A DNA stretch of 6,634 nt from an uncultured Eubacteriales bacterium (GTDB lineage: Bacteria > Bacillota > Clostridia > Oscillospirales > Acutalibacteraceae). Positions 1 to 5,346 of this stretch are shown here, in pieces; position 1 is the first letter of the stretch, and each line of letters begins with the position of its first letter. The stretch covers positions 1-6,634 of the forward strand of contig ONWY01000075.1 of assembly GCA_900321665.1 (NCBI GenBank), given 5' to 3'. The position numbers were made by a program, and so were the translations under genes. The notes below the pieces were generated by a model. The model saw nothing but the letters and a program-made list of their open reading frames with translations. It was not told where the DNA came from and did not search any database.

Positions 1-1
1 A

Positions 2-196
2 AAAGGGGTCAACGCGCGCACCGGCACCACCGAGGTGTATATTGAAACTACCGTGGAGGCGACCACCGTGCCGGCTTCGCGCCCCGCAACTACCGTGCCG
101 CGCACCACCGAGCCGGAAAAGCGCGAGGAGGAAGAGCCGGCACAGCAGCAAACGCCGGCACAACAAGAAAACTATGCAGATGAAGGGCAACAGTAA
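2..196 (+). CDS. C-terminal end of an unidentified protein with a Thr/Pro/Glu/Gln-rich tail (5' partial)
   Basis: An open frame enters from the left edge and runs 64 codons to a TAA at 194-196. It has no start in the window. The visible part opens with a short KGVNARTGTTEVYIETT stretch. A low-complexity tail follows: first Thr/Pro/Val-rich (ATTVPASRPATTVPRTT), then acidic and Gln-rich (EKREEEEPAQQQ, ending in YADEGQQ). Such tails are typical of unstructured C-termini or linkers of membrane or cell-surface proteins, for example the ends of class A penicillin-binding proteins, but no diagnostic domain is visible and I do not assign a function. The frame is preferred because it ends exactly one base before the start of the GH20 gene and its composition is protein-like. 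The gene probably shares a transcript with GH20, since there is no gap between them. Confidence 0.7.
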   Translation, partial: KGVNARTGTTEVYIETTVEATTVPASRPATTVPRTTEPEKREEEEPAQQQTPAQQENYADEGQQ

Positions 197-1612
197 ATGG
201 TCAATATCGTTCCTGCACCGAAAAAGACAACCTTTTTTCAGCGAGAGTACGCCTACAAGGGCGAAACGGTGCGCACAAGTTTGGATATCCTCTTGGGAGA
301 GGAAGAATACATTCTCGAGGTGACCGCGGAGGATGGTATCACCATCATCGGCGGCAGCGAAAAAGCCGTGTTTTACGGCGAGTGCACCTTAGAGCAGATT
401 TTGCACCGTACCAAAAACAGGGTCAGGGCAATGAAAATTGAAGATGAGCCGGTGTTTGCTTACCGCGCATTTATGATTGATTGCGCGCGCCACTTCTTTT
501 CGGTCGACGAGCTCAAAGCGATTATCGACACCATGGCGCGCTTAAAATTCAACCGCTTCCATTGGCACTTGACCGATGACCAGGGCTTTCGCATGGAAAT
601 CAAAGCCCTGCCGAAGCTCCACAAGGAGGGCTCGGTGCGCCGCGGCTCCTACTTCGGCAATATGAAGCTCAACAGCAAGTACGAGGGCTACTACACCACC
701 GCGCAGATGAAAGAGATTGTGGACTTTTGCGCGCAGCGCTACATCGAGGTTGTGCCCGAGATTGATTTGCCGGGTCACGCCACCGCGATGATTCACGCGT
801 ACCCCGAAATGTCTTGCCGCGGCAGAAAGGTGCCGGTGGAAACCAAGCAGGGCATTTTCAAAAACATCCTATGCGCGGGGAGCGAGAAAACTTACGAATA
901 TCTGTTTAAAATCATAGATGAAATGTGCACCGTTTTCCCCGGTGAATATTTCCACATCGGCGGCGATGAGGTGCCCAAGGAGAATTGGACCCACTGCTCC
1001 GCATGCAAGCAGCGCATGAAGGATAACGGGCTTGAGAGCTACGAGCAGCTGCAGGGGTGGATGATGAACCGCGTTGCCGACTACCTCGAGAGCAAGGGCA
1101 AAAAGGTCATTTGCTGGAACGACGCGCTCGGCGCGCCCAACCTCTCGCACAGCTTTACCGTGCAGCGGTGGATGGATAGAAAGAACCGCTCGCTGCAGTG
1201 GGCAAACGACGGCAGAAAAGTGATTATGGGCGACTTTTACCACACATATTTCGATTACCCCTATGCGATGACACCGCTCAAAAAGGTCTACGGCTATGCA
1301 CCGTACCTGAAAGGGATGGATGTCAGAGGCAGGGAGAGTGTTATCGGCTTGGAGTGCTGTGTTTGGACCGAGCACATTTCCTCCAACGCATCGCTCGAAT
1401 ACATGCTTTTCCCGCGCGCGGCGGCAGTCGCGCAGACCGCCTGGGGCTGCGGCAGGGAAAGCTATGCCTACTTTGAAAAAGCGCTGGAGGCGTTCACCCC
1501 GGTCTTTAAGCAAAACCGCATTCACTTTGCACCGAAAAAGGAGTGGAACCCCTTGCCGCTGCATCGCTTGGGCGGCACGCTGAAATTTTTAAACCGCATT
1601 CGGCCGCGGTAA
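197..1612 (+). CDS. GH20 family beta-N-acetylhexosaminidase, predicted cytoplasmic
   Basis: This 471-residue protein should remove terminal beta-linked GlcNAc or GalNAc from oligosaccharides by the substrate-assisted mechanism of family GH20. Residues 1-83 form a reduced GH20b-like N-terminal domain, including GITIIGGSEKAVFYGECTLE at 47-66, the usual lead-in to the barrel. The (beta/alpha)8 catalytic domain spans about 84-440. It shows the substrate arginine in AYRAFMIDCARHF (Arg90), FHWHLTDDQGFR at 121-132, EIDLPGH at 188-194, and the diagnostic HIGGDE at 253-258, where Asp257 and Glu258 are the expected catalytic pair. Further active-site-type residues are Trp307, Tyr351, Asp353 and Trp390/Glu392 in VWTEH. 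There is no signal peptide, so it probably acts on imported sugars. ATG 197 follows the upstream TAA directly. An AAGGG about 9 nt upstream, inside the previous gene, can serve as ribosome site, suggesting translational coupling. Family assignment is firm; the natural substrate is unknown. Confidence 0.95.
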   Translation: MVNIVPAPKKTTFFQREYAYKGETVRTSLDILLGEEEYILEVTAEDGITIIGGSEKAVFYGECTLEQILHRTKNRVRAMKIEDEPVFAYRAFMIDCARHFFSVDELKAIIDTMARLKFNRFHWHLTDDQGFRMEIKALPKLHKEGSVRRGSYFGNMKLNSKYEGYYTTAQMKEIVDFCAQRYIEVVPEIDLPGHATAMIHAYPEMSCRGRKVPVETKQGIFKNILCAGSEKTYEYLFKIIDEMCTVFPGEYFHIGGDEVPKENWTHCSACKQRMKDNGLESYEQLQGWMMNRVADYLESKGKKVICWNDALGAPNLSHSFTVQRWMDRKNRSLQWANDGRKVIMGDFYHTYFDYPYAMTPLKKVYGYAPYLKGMDVRGRESVIGLECCVWTEHISSNASLEYMLFPRAAAVAQTAWGCGRESYAYFEKALEAFTPVFKQNRIHFAPKKEWNPLPLHRLGGTLKFLNRIRPR

Positions 1613-1616
1613 CCCC

Positions 1617-1640
1617 GCGCCTGCAGGCGCACCCGATTTT
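1617..1640 (+). terminator. Possible weak terminator after the GH20 gene (14-bp perfect palindrome plus short T-run)
   Basis: GCGCCTGCAGGCGC at 1617-1630 is a perfect palindrome starting 4 nt after the GH20 stop. It can fold as a 5-bp GC stem (GCGCC/GGCGC) with a TGCA loop. TTTT follows at 1637-1640 after a 6-nt gap. The gap and the short T-run make this a weak intrinsic terminator at best. Confidence 0.35.
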
Positions 1641-1660
1641 GTAATCCGCAAAAGGGAGAG

Positions 1661-1713
1661 GCCTCACCTCACATAAGTGCTTCGCCCCGCGAAGGGCTTA
1701 TGTGAAGTGAGGC
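1661..1713. repeat. Long imperfect palindrome, 25-nt arms with a 3-nt loop
   Basis: The left arm (1661-1685) begins GCCTCACCTCACATAAG and ends CTTCGC. The right arm (1689-1713) begins GCGAAG and ends CTTATGTGAAGTGAGGC. The arms are complementary at 22 of 25 positions around a CCC loop, which would give a very stable hairpin in either strand. No T-run follows directly on the + strand, so a simple terminator reading is not favoured. It forms the core of the nested element around it. Confidence 0.8.
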
Positions 1714-1721
1714 GGGTCAAA

Positions 1722-1744
1722 AGCGATTTGCATCGCTCTCTTTT
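1722..1744 (+). terminator. Small perfect hairpin followed by a pyrimidine run; possible terminator
   Basis: AGCGAT (1722-1727) and ATCGCT (1732-1737) pair perfectly around TTGC, followed by CTCTTTT ending at 1744. On the + strand this has the form of a weak intrinsic terminator, only about 35 nt ahead of the next start codon. It could equally be just part of the repeat element. A loose promoter-like pair (TTGCAT at 1728-1733, AATAAA at 1750-1755) overlaps it but is too degenerate to call. Confidence 0.25.
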
Positions 1745-1764
1745 GTGAAAATAAAGGCAGATTT

Positions 1765-1770
1765 AGGAGG
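1765..1770 (+). promoter_or_regulatory. Strong Shine-Dalgarno of the phospholipase-C-like gene
   Basis: AGGAGG lies 8 nt before the ATG at 1779. The sequence and spacing are near ideal and fix the start of the downstream gene. Confidence 0.9.
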
Positions 1771-1778
1771 AAAAAATT

Positions 1779-2765
1779 ATGCCATCATTTAACGCACACT
1801 ATTTATTCGCAGAGCATGAACTTGATTTCATCAAAAAGACCTTTCCCGAGGTAAAAATCAACGAGGGCGCGCTGTGGTATGCGGCGCAGGGTCCCGACCT
1901 GTTCTTCTTTGCAAGGCTCTTGCCCTGGATGCAGGGTAAAAACCCGATGGAGGTTGGCGATATCTACCACGAGGAAGTCAACCCGACACAGATGTTGAGA
2001 GTGATGAGAAAGTACATCAGAGAAAACCCGGATGACCACCTTGCCATTACCGTGATGATTGGTATCATCTGCCACTATGTGCTTGACAGAAACGCGCACC
2101 CCTTTGTGTACTCTATTGAGGAGCACATCTACAACGATAACCCCAAGAGCTGGGACAGAACCTGGATTCACAACATTATCGAGCACAACTTCGATTCCTA
2201 CCTTCTGTTGAAGATGAAAAACCTCGATAAGGCAAACAAATTTGTTTCCTACAGAATTCTTCCCAAGGATGAGGAAATCTACAAAGCAGGCGAGCGCGTG
2301 TTCTCCTACTTAACCCCGCGCCTGACCAAGATTGACCTGGATAAGGAATATCCGCGCGCAGGCTACCACGGCATGAGAGATACCCGCGTTATCATGAAGC
2401 TGCTCAACGACCCGCACGGCTTTGAGCAAAACGCTTTGGGCGGCGCTCTGGATTTGTTTTTGAAGAAAAAGCAGGGCCCGATTGGCAAGTGCTTCTTCGT
2501 TTACCCGGAGCCGATGACCGACTACGATTATTTCAACCTCGACCACAAGGAGTGGGTTGAGCCGAGAAATCCCGAGTTCCATTCCACCGATTCTTTGGAT
2601 GATATCATGGAGAATGCCTACAAGGATTTGGAGAGAATTTTGAGCAAGTTCAAGACCTCTTTGACCGATGATGATTACGATATGTACTCCATCACCGAGG
2701 ATGCTTCCTTCGATACCACCCTCAAGATTCCGCCGTGTGAAGAGCCGCTGATTATGGATTATTAA
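1779..2765 (+). CDS. Zinc-dependent phospholipase C family protein, predicted cytoplasmic
   Basis: This 328-residue protein resembles the zinc-dependent phospholipase C / S1-P1 nuclease fold family (Zn_dep_PLPC type). Family members use three zinc ions to hydrolyse phosphodiesters; the substrate of this branch is not established. The N-terminus MPSFNAHYLFAE, then QGPDLFFF (Asp40), IYHEEV (His64), CHYVLDRNAHPFVY (His99, Asp103, His107) and HNIIEHNFD (His131, Glu135) form an ordered series matching the Asp/His/Glu zinc-ligand pattern of clostridial and Bacillus phospholipase C, including the H-x3-D and H-x3-E spacings. The region after about residue 230 is acidic and lacks recognisable motifs. 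There is no signal peptide or membrane segment, unlike secreted toxin-type phospholipases. ATG 1779 is set by AGGAGG. Nine of 14 arginines use AGA, unlike the CGC-rich neighbours. Family call is likely; the enzymatic activity is inference. Confidence 0.85.
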   Translation: MPSFNAHYLFAEHELDFIKKTFPEVKINEGALWYAAQGPDLFFFARLLPWMQGKNPMEVGDIYHEEVNPTQMLRVMRKYIRENPDDHLAITVMIGIICHYVLDRNAHPFVYSIEEHIYNDNPKSWDRTWIHNIIEHNFDSYLLLKMKNLDKANKFVSYRILPKDEEIYKAGERVFSYLTPRLTKIDLDKEYPRAGYHGMRDTRVIMKLLNDPHGFEQNALGGALDLFLKKKQGPIGKCFFVYPEPMTDYDYFNLDHKEWVEPRNPEFHSTDSLDDIMENAYKDLERILSKFKTSLTDDDYDMYSITEDASFDTTLKIPPCEEPLIMDY

Positions 2766-2778
2766 TCTGTCGCTTTTA

Positions 2779-2808
2779 TGTTCTCGGCAGGGCAACCTGC
2801 CGAGAGCA
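2779..2808. other. Stable hairpin with GCAA tetraloop after the phospholipase-C-like gene
   Basis: CTCGGCAGG (2783-2791) and CCTGCCGAG (2796-2804) pair perfectly around a GCAA tetraloop. Outward extension by TGTT/AGCA, with one G-T pair, gives a 13-bp stem. It begins 13 nt after the stop codon. No T-run follows on either strand, so it is not a textbook intrinsic terminator. It may stabilise the 3' end of the transcript or work together with the next hairpin. Confidence 0.65.
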
Positions 2809-2809
2809 C

Positions 2810-2841
2810 AGGCAAAACTGCTCCACGATTGCCTTTATTTT
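2810..2841 (+). terminator. Possible terminator: short stem followed by TTATTTT
   Basis: AGGCAA (2810-2815) pairs with TTGCCT (2829-2834) across a 13-nt loop, and TTATTTT follows at 2835-2841. The 6-bp stem is short and the loop large, so termination would be modest. Directly downstream of the stronger hairpin and directly upstream of a promoter, it marks a plausible transcript boundary. Confidence 0.4.
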
Positions 2842-2844
2842 ACA

Positions 2845-2874
2845 TTGACGAAGGGCAGTGGAATTTAATACAAT
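2845..2874 (+). promoter_or_regulatory. Sigma-A-type promoter of the GH25 muramidase gene
   Basis: TTGACG (2845-2850) matches the -35 consensus at 5 of 6 positions. TACAAT (2869-2874) matches the -10 consensus at 5 of 6. The spacer is 18 nt and AT-rich near the -10. Transcription would start near 2881, leaving a leader of about 20 nt. The ribosome site is weak: GGTGAG at 2894-2899, only 3 nt from the ATG. Confidence 0.65.
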
Positions 2875-2902
2875 GTAAGAAAAAAATGAAAACGGTGAGA
2901 TT

Positions 2903-5263
2903 ATGCGAAAAATAACCAAAATCTTTATCAGCTTTTTATTGGCGGCTGTCACGACTTTGAGTGCAGTTACGCTTTCTTATGCTGCATCAAGTTTCACTAC
3001 CAAGAGTAAGTTTACCGGCAAGACCTACACGCACTACGGCAACTTTGCCGGAACCCAAGTGCGCGATATGATTGATGTTTCCGAGCACAACGGGCTTATC
3101 AATTGGTACAAAATCAAGGCGCTTGGTATCAACGAAGCCATTGTGCGCGTCGGCTACCGCGGCTACGGTAAAGCCGGTAATCTGGTGGAGGATAAGTATT
3201 TTTACGATAATATGGATGGCGCGATTGAAGCCGGTGTGAAGGTGGGCGTTTACATCTATTCCCAAGCGCTCAACACCACCGAAGCGATTGCCGAGGCAAA
3301 CTATGCGCTCAAGCGGGTCAAGGGCTACAAGCTCTCGCTGCCGATATTCTTCGATTACGAATTTGCCGAGGTTGCCGATGGCAGGCTGGATTACGCCTGG
3401 GCAAGCGGTGCGCTCAATAAAACCAAGATGACCAAAAATGTGATTGCGTTTTGCGACACTGTCAAAAAAGCCGGCTACAAGGCGGGGCTGTATTCCTCCT
3501 CCGGCTTCTTTACCTACCAATACAATGCCGATACCTTCCTGGCAAAGGACTACGAGCTGTGGAATGCTTACTACACCACCAATTCCACCGCCGGAAGCTA
3601 TTGGCCGAACAAGCACCCGGTGTACCGCTATTGGCAATACGGCGGCGGCAATGTGCAGGGCTGCTGCGGCGCGCCCTCGGCGGCTTGGATTCAAGTGGCA
3701 TACGGCGGCAGGACAGGCTATGTCAGCGCGCAGTATGTGAACTTTACCGGCGCGAGTGCCGGTACCTCGCTGGCAGACGGGCTCAACCTGCGCGCGGGTG
3801 AAGGGACAAACTATGCCTCCTTGGCAAAAATCCCGAAGGGTGCGAAAATGAAGCTGCTCTCTTACCCGAAGGGCACCAATACCGACTTGAATTTCTACTA
3901 TGCTTCCGCAGGCGGCGCGGTTGATAAGCCCGCCTTTTCGCTCACCGCGGGGCAAAACAGCGTGAAGGTCGCTTGGAAGAGTGTGGCAGGGGCGTCGTAT
4001 TACCGCGTTTACAGCTACAACCCCGCAACGAAAGCCTATGACAGGTTGGCGCAGACAAGTGCTACCTCCTTTACCGTTACCGGCTTAAAAGGCGGCACGC
4101 AGTATACTTTCCTGGTGCGCGCTTTCAGCACCACGCAGGGGAGCGATTACACTACCGCAGATAATGAAAGCTGCACCACCTTGCCCGATAAACCCCGGCT
4201 GCGCTTGAGCGATGCGCGCGAGAATAGCCTGAGCTTTACCTGGAGCAAGGTCACCGGCGCGAATTTTTACAGAATTTATTCCTTTGATACACAGACTAAG
4301 AAATACGAGCGCTTGGCGCAGGTGACCGAGACTGCCTACACCCTCGGCGGCTTAAAGAGCGGCAGCACCAACCACCTGCTCATTCGCGCCTTTGCGGATA
4401 ACAGCAACGGCAGCAGCTATACCGATGCCGATGTGCAGCTGTTCCACAGCGTGCCCGTGAAGCCGCAGCTAACCCTTGCCGCTTATTCCTACAGTGTCAA
4501 GCTGAGCTGGAACAAGGTGGCAGGCGCCGATTTTTACAGAGTGTATGCCTATGACCCGACAAGCGGGAAGTATGAAAGGCTTGCGCAGACCACAGCCACC
4601 GCTTGGGAGCACGGCTACCTCGAGGGCAATAGCGCGCACACCTACTTGGTCAGAGCCTTTATTAACGGCGGCTGGGGCAGTGCCTACACGGCAGCCGACC
4701 ACCGCTCCATCACCACAAGGCTTGCCAAGCCCGCCTTCACACTGAAGGCGACGGATGCGGAGCACATCCGCGTTTCCTGGTCTGCCGACAAGGGCGCGGC
4801 ATATTACAAGGTCTTTTTATACGATACCGAGAGCAAAAAATACACCGCTTTAGTCAATACACAGCAAAATGAATATACCTACACCGCGGCACAGGGCGGC
4901 AGGGAATATGCCTTCCTTGTCAGAGCCTATCGGGCAAACGGCGAGGGCAGCAGCTTCTCTGCGGCAAATTGCAAGAAGGTGGTCACACCGATTGCGAAGG
5001 CAGCCTTCAGCCTTGCTTCCGCCGCGAAGGGTGTGGTGGATATCAAGTGGAGCGCGGTGCCGTATGCGGCATTTTACCGCGTATATGCCTACGACAAGGC
5101 AAGCGGCAAATATCAGCGCCTGGCGCAGACCACGGCAACGGCTTACCGCTTCAAAAACCTCGCCTCCGGCAAGCAGTATACCTACCTTGTCAGGGCATTT
5201 TCCGCCTCCGGCATTGCGGCAGATTACAAGGTCAGCGACAACCGCAGTGTGGTTGTGAAATAA
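2903..5263 (+). CDS. Secreted GH25 muramidase (lysozyme) with SH3b-like segment and five FnIII-like repeats
   Basis: The 786-residue precursor has a Sec signal peptide (MRK, hydrophobic core, likely cut after Ala27 in LSYA). A GH25 domain spans about 53-250 and should cleave the MurNAc-GlcNAc bond of peptidoglycan outside the cell. Catalytic-type residues are Asp58 in IDVSEHNG and Asp151/Glu153 in PIFFDYEFA, with INEAIVRVGYRGYG at 76-89, GVYIYSQA and the closing YRYWQYG at 241-247. The usual last GH25 strand (often containing an Asp-Leu/Met-Asn type motif) is not evident. Residues 258-322 look like SH3b halves in reversed order (see separate entry). Five repeats of about 89 residues fill 342-786. 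There is no LPxTG motif, SLH domain or choline-binding repeat, so attachment, if any, would be non-covalent. The gene has its own promoter and precedes another exported FnIII protein. Confidence 0.92.
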   Translation: MRKITKIFISFLLAAVTTLSAVTLSYAASSFTTKSKFTGKTYTHYGNFAGTQVRDMIDVSEHNGLINWYKIKALGINEAIVRVGYRGYGKAGNLVEDKYFYDNMDGAIEAGVKVGVYIYSQALNTTEAIAEANYALKRVKGYKLSLPIFFDYEFAEVADGRLDYAWASGALNKTKMTKNVIAFCDTVKKAGYKAGLYSSSGFFTYQYNADTFLAKDYELWNAYYTTNSTAGSYWPNKHPVYRYWQYGGGNVQGCCGAPSAAWIQVAYGGRTGYVSAQYVNFTGASAGTSLADGLNLRAGEGTNYASLAKIPKGAKMKLLSYPKGTNTDLNFYYASAGGAVDKPAFSLTAGQNSVKVAWKSVAGASYYRVYSYNPATKAYDRLAQTSATSFTVTGLKGGTQYTFLVRAFSTTQGSDYTTADNESCTTLPDKPRLRLSDARENSLSFTWSKVTGANFYRIYSFDTQTKKYERLAQVTETAYTLGGLKSGSTNHLLIRAFADNSNGSSYTDADVQLFHSVPVKPQLTLAAYSYSVKLSWNKVAGADFYRVYAYDPTSGKYERLAQTTATAWEHGYLEGNSAHTYLVRAFINGGWGSAYTAADHRSITTRLAKPAFTLKATDAEHIRVSWSADKGAAYYKVFLYDTESKKYTALVNTQQNEYTYTAAQGGREYAFLVRAYRANGEGSSFSAANCKKVVTPIAKAAFSLASAAKGVVDIKWSAVPYAAFYRVYAYDKASGKYQRLAQTTATAYRFKNLASGKQYTYLVRAFSASGIAADYKVSDNRSVVVK
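3674..3868 (+). other. SH3b-like segment with C-terminal half before N-terminal half
   Basis: Residues about 258-280 of the muramidase (AAWIQVAYGGRTGYVSAQYV) resemble the C-terminal half of a bacterial SH3b domain (typical pattern W-x-K-V-x-Y-x-G-K-T-G-Y-V-x-x-x-Y-V). Residues about 287-322 contain DGLNLRAGEGTNY and IPKGAKMKLLSY, which resemble the N-terminal half (typical pattern L-N-V-R-S-G-x-G-T-x-Y, then K-G-T-x-V-x-V-L). The order is therefore inverted relative to an ordinary domain. SH3b domains usually bind peptidoglycan stem or bridge peptides. Confidence 0.55.
3926..5260 (+). repeat. Five tandem FnIII-like protein repeats of about 89 residues
   Basis: Repeats start at residues 342, 430, 520, 609 and 699 (bases 3926, 4190, 4460, 4727 and 4997). 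Each begins with KPxF/L or KAAF, has a V/F-x-W-S/N-K strand, then the signature xFYRVYxYD, a KYERLAQT-type strand, a G-L-x-x-G-x-x-Y turn, LVRAF, and a closing Y-T-x-A-D. The spacing and strand pattern fit fibronectin type III-like beta-sandwiches. At DNA level the copies are related but well diverged, with third and fifth copies the most alike around their FYRVYAYD and LAQTTATA segments. The array reaches the C-terminus. Confidence 0.85.
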
Positions 5264-5291
5264 AGATTTACAATTCTTTTACATTTTCAAA

Positions 5292-5320
5292 AGCATTTAT
5301 TCACAAAGTGTGTTTACAAT
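5292..5320 (+). promoter_or_regulatory. Weak promoter candidate for the FnIII/transglutaminase-like gene
   Basis: TACAAT at 5315-5320 is a good -10 match (5 of 6) about 27 nt before the GTG start. No good -35 hexamer lies 16-18 nt upstream (AGCATT at 5292-5297 is the position for a 17-nt spacer). No clear terminator separates this gene from the muramidase gene, so readthrough is also possible. Confidence 0.3.
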
Positions 5321-5332
5321 ACTCCTGATGTT

Positions 5333-5343
5333 AAAGAGGTGAT
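5333..5343 (+). promoter_or_regulatory. Strong Shine-Dalgarno that decides a GTG start
   Basis: AAAGAGGTGAT differs from the extended anti-Shine-Dalgarno complement AAGGAGGTGAT at one position. Its AGAGG core ends 7 nt before GTG 5347. The nearby ATG at 5328 is out of frame and reaches a TGA after four codons, so GTG is the supported start. Confidence 0.85.
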
Positions 5344-5346
5344 AGA

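Larger units (their letters stand above)
1649..1745. repeat. Nested inverted-repeat element (REP- or MITE-like), about 97 bp
   Basis: The outer ends are CAAAAGGGAG (1649-1658) and CTCTCTTTTG (1736-1745), which pair over 10 positions with one G-T. Inside lies a long imperfect palindrome at 1661-1713, and right of that a small perfect hairpin at 1722-1737. Terminal inverted repeats enclosing a large hairpin, without coding potential and within a gene-free gap, are the look of a miniature mobile element or a REP-type intergenic repeat. No convincing target-site duplication is visible at the ends, and copy number elsewhere cannot be judged from one window. Confidence 0.5.

Noticed and set aside
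42..323. Arg/Lys-rich + strand frame of 93 codons overlapping the GH20 start
   Set aside because: It is out of frame with both the upstream tail and GH20, has an improbable composition, and overlaps the well-supported GH20 N-terminus.
869..1564. Long minus-strand open frame of 231 codons inside the GH20 gene
   Set aside because: It lies wholly opposite a well-supported GH20 catalytic domain, its translation has no recognisable domain, and no ribosome site stands out. It is a shadow of GC-rich codon use.
1613..1778. CRISPR array or riboswitch in the structured gap
   Set aside because: There are no direct repeats with regular spacers, and no recognised riboswitch core; the structure is explained by inverted repeats.
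2987..3955. Minus-strand open frame of 322 codons opposite the GH25 domain
   Set aside because: The + strand carries clear GH25 catalytic motifs and a signal peptide. The antisense translation is Val/Ala/Gly/Ile-rich without motifs, as expected from the complement of this codon use.
3926..5260. Tandem DNA repeats as a sign of recent duplication or assembly collapse
   Set aside because: The five copies are diverged at many codons, including third positions, so they are neither recent copies nor likely assembly artefacts.
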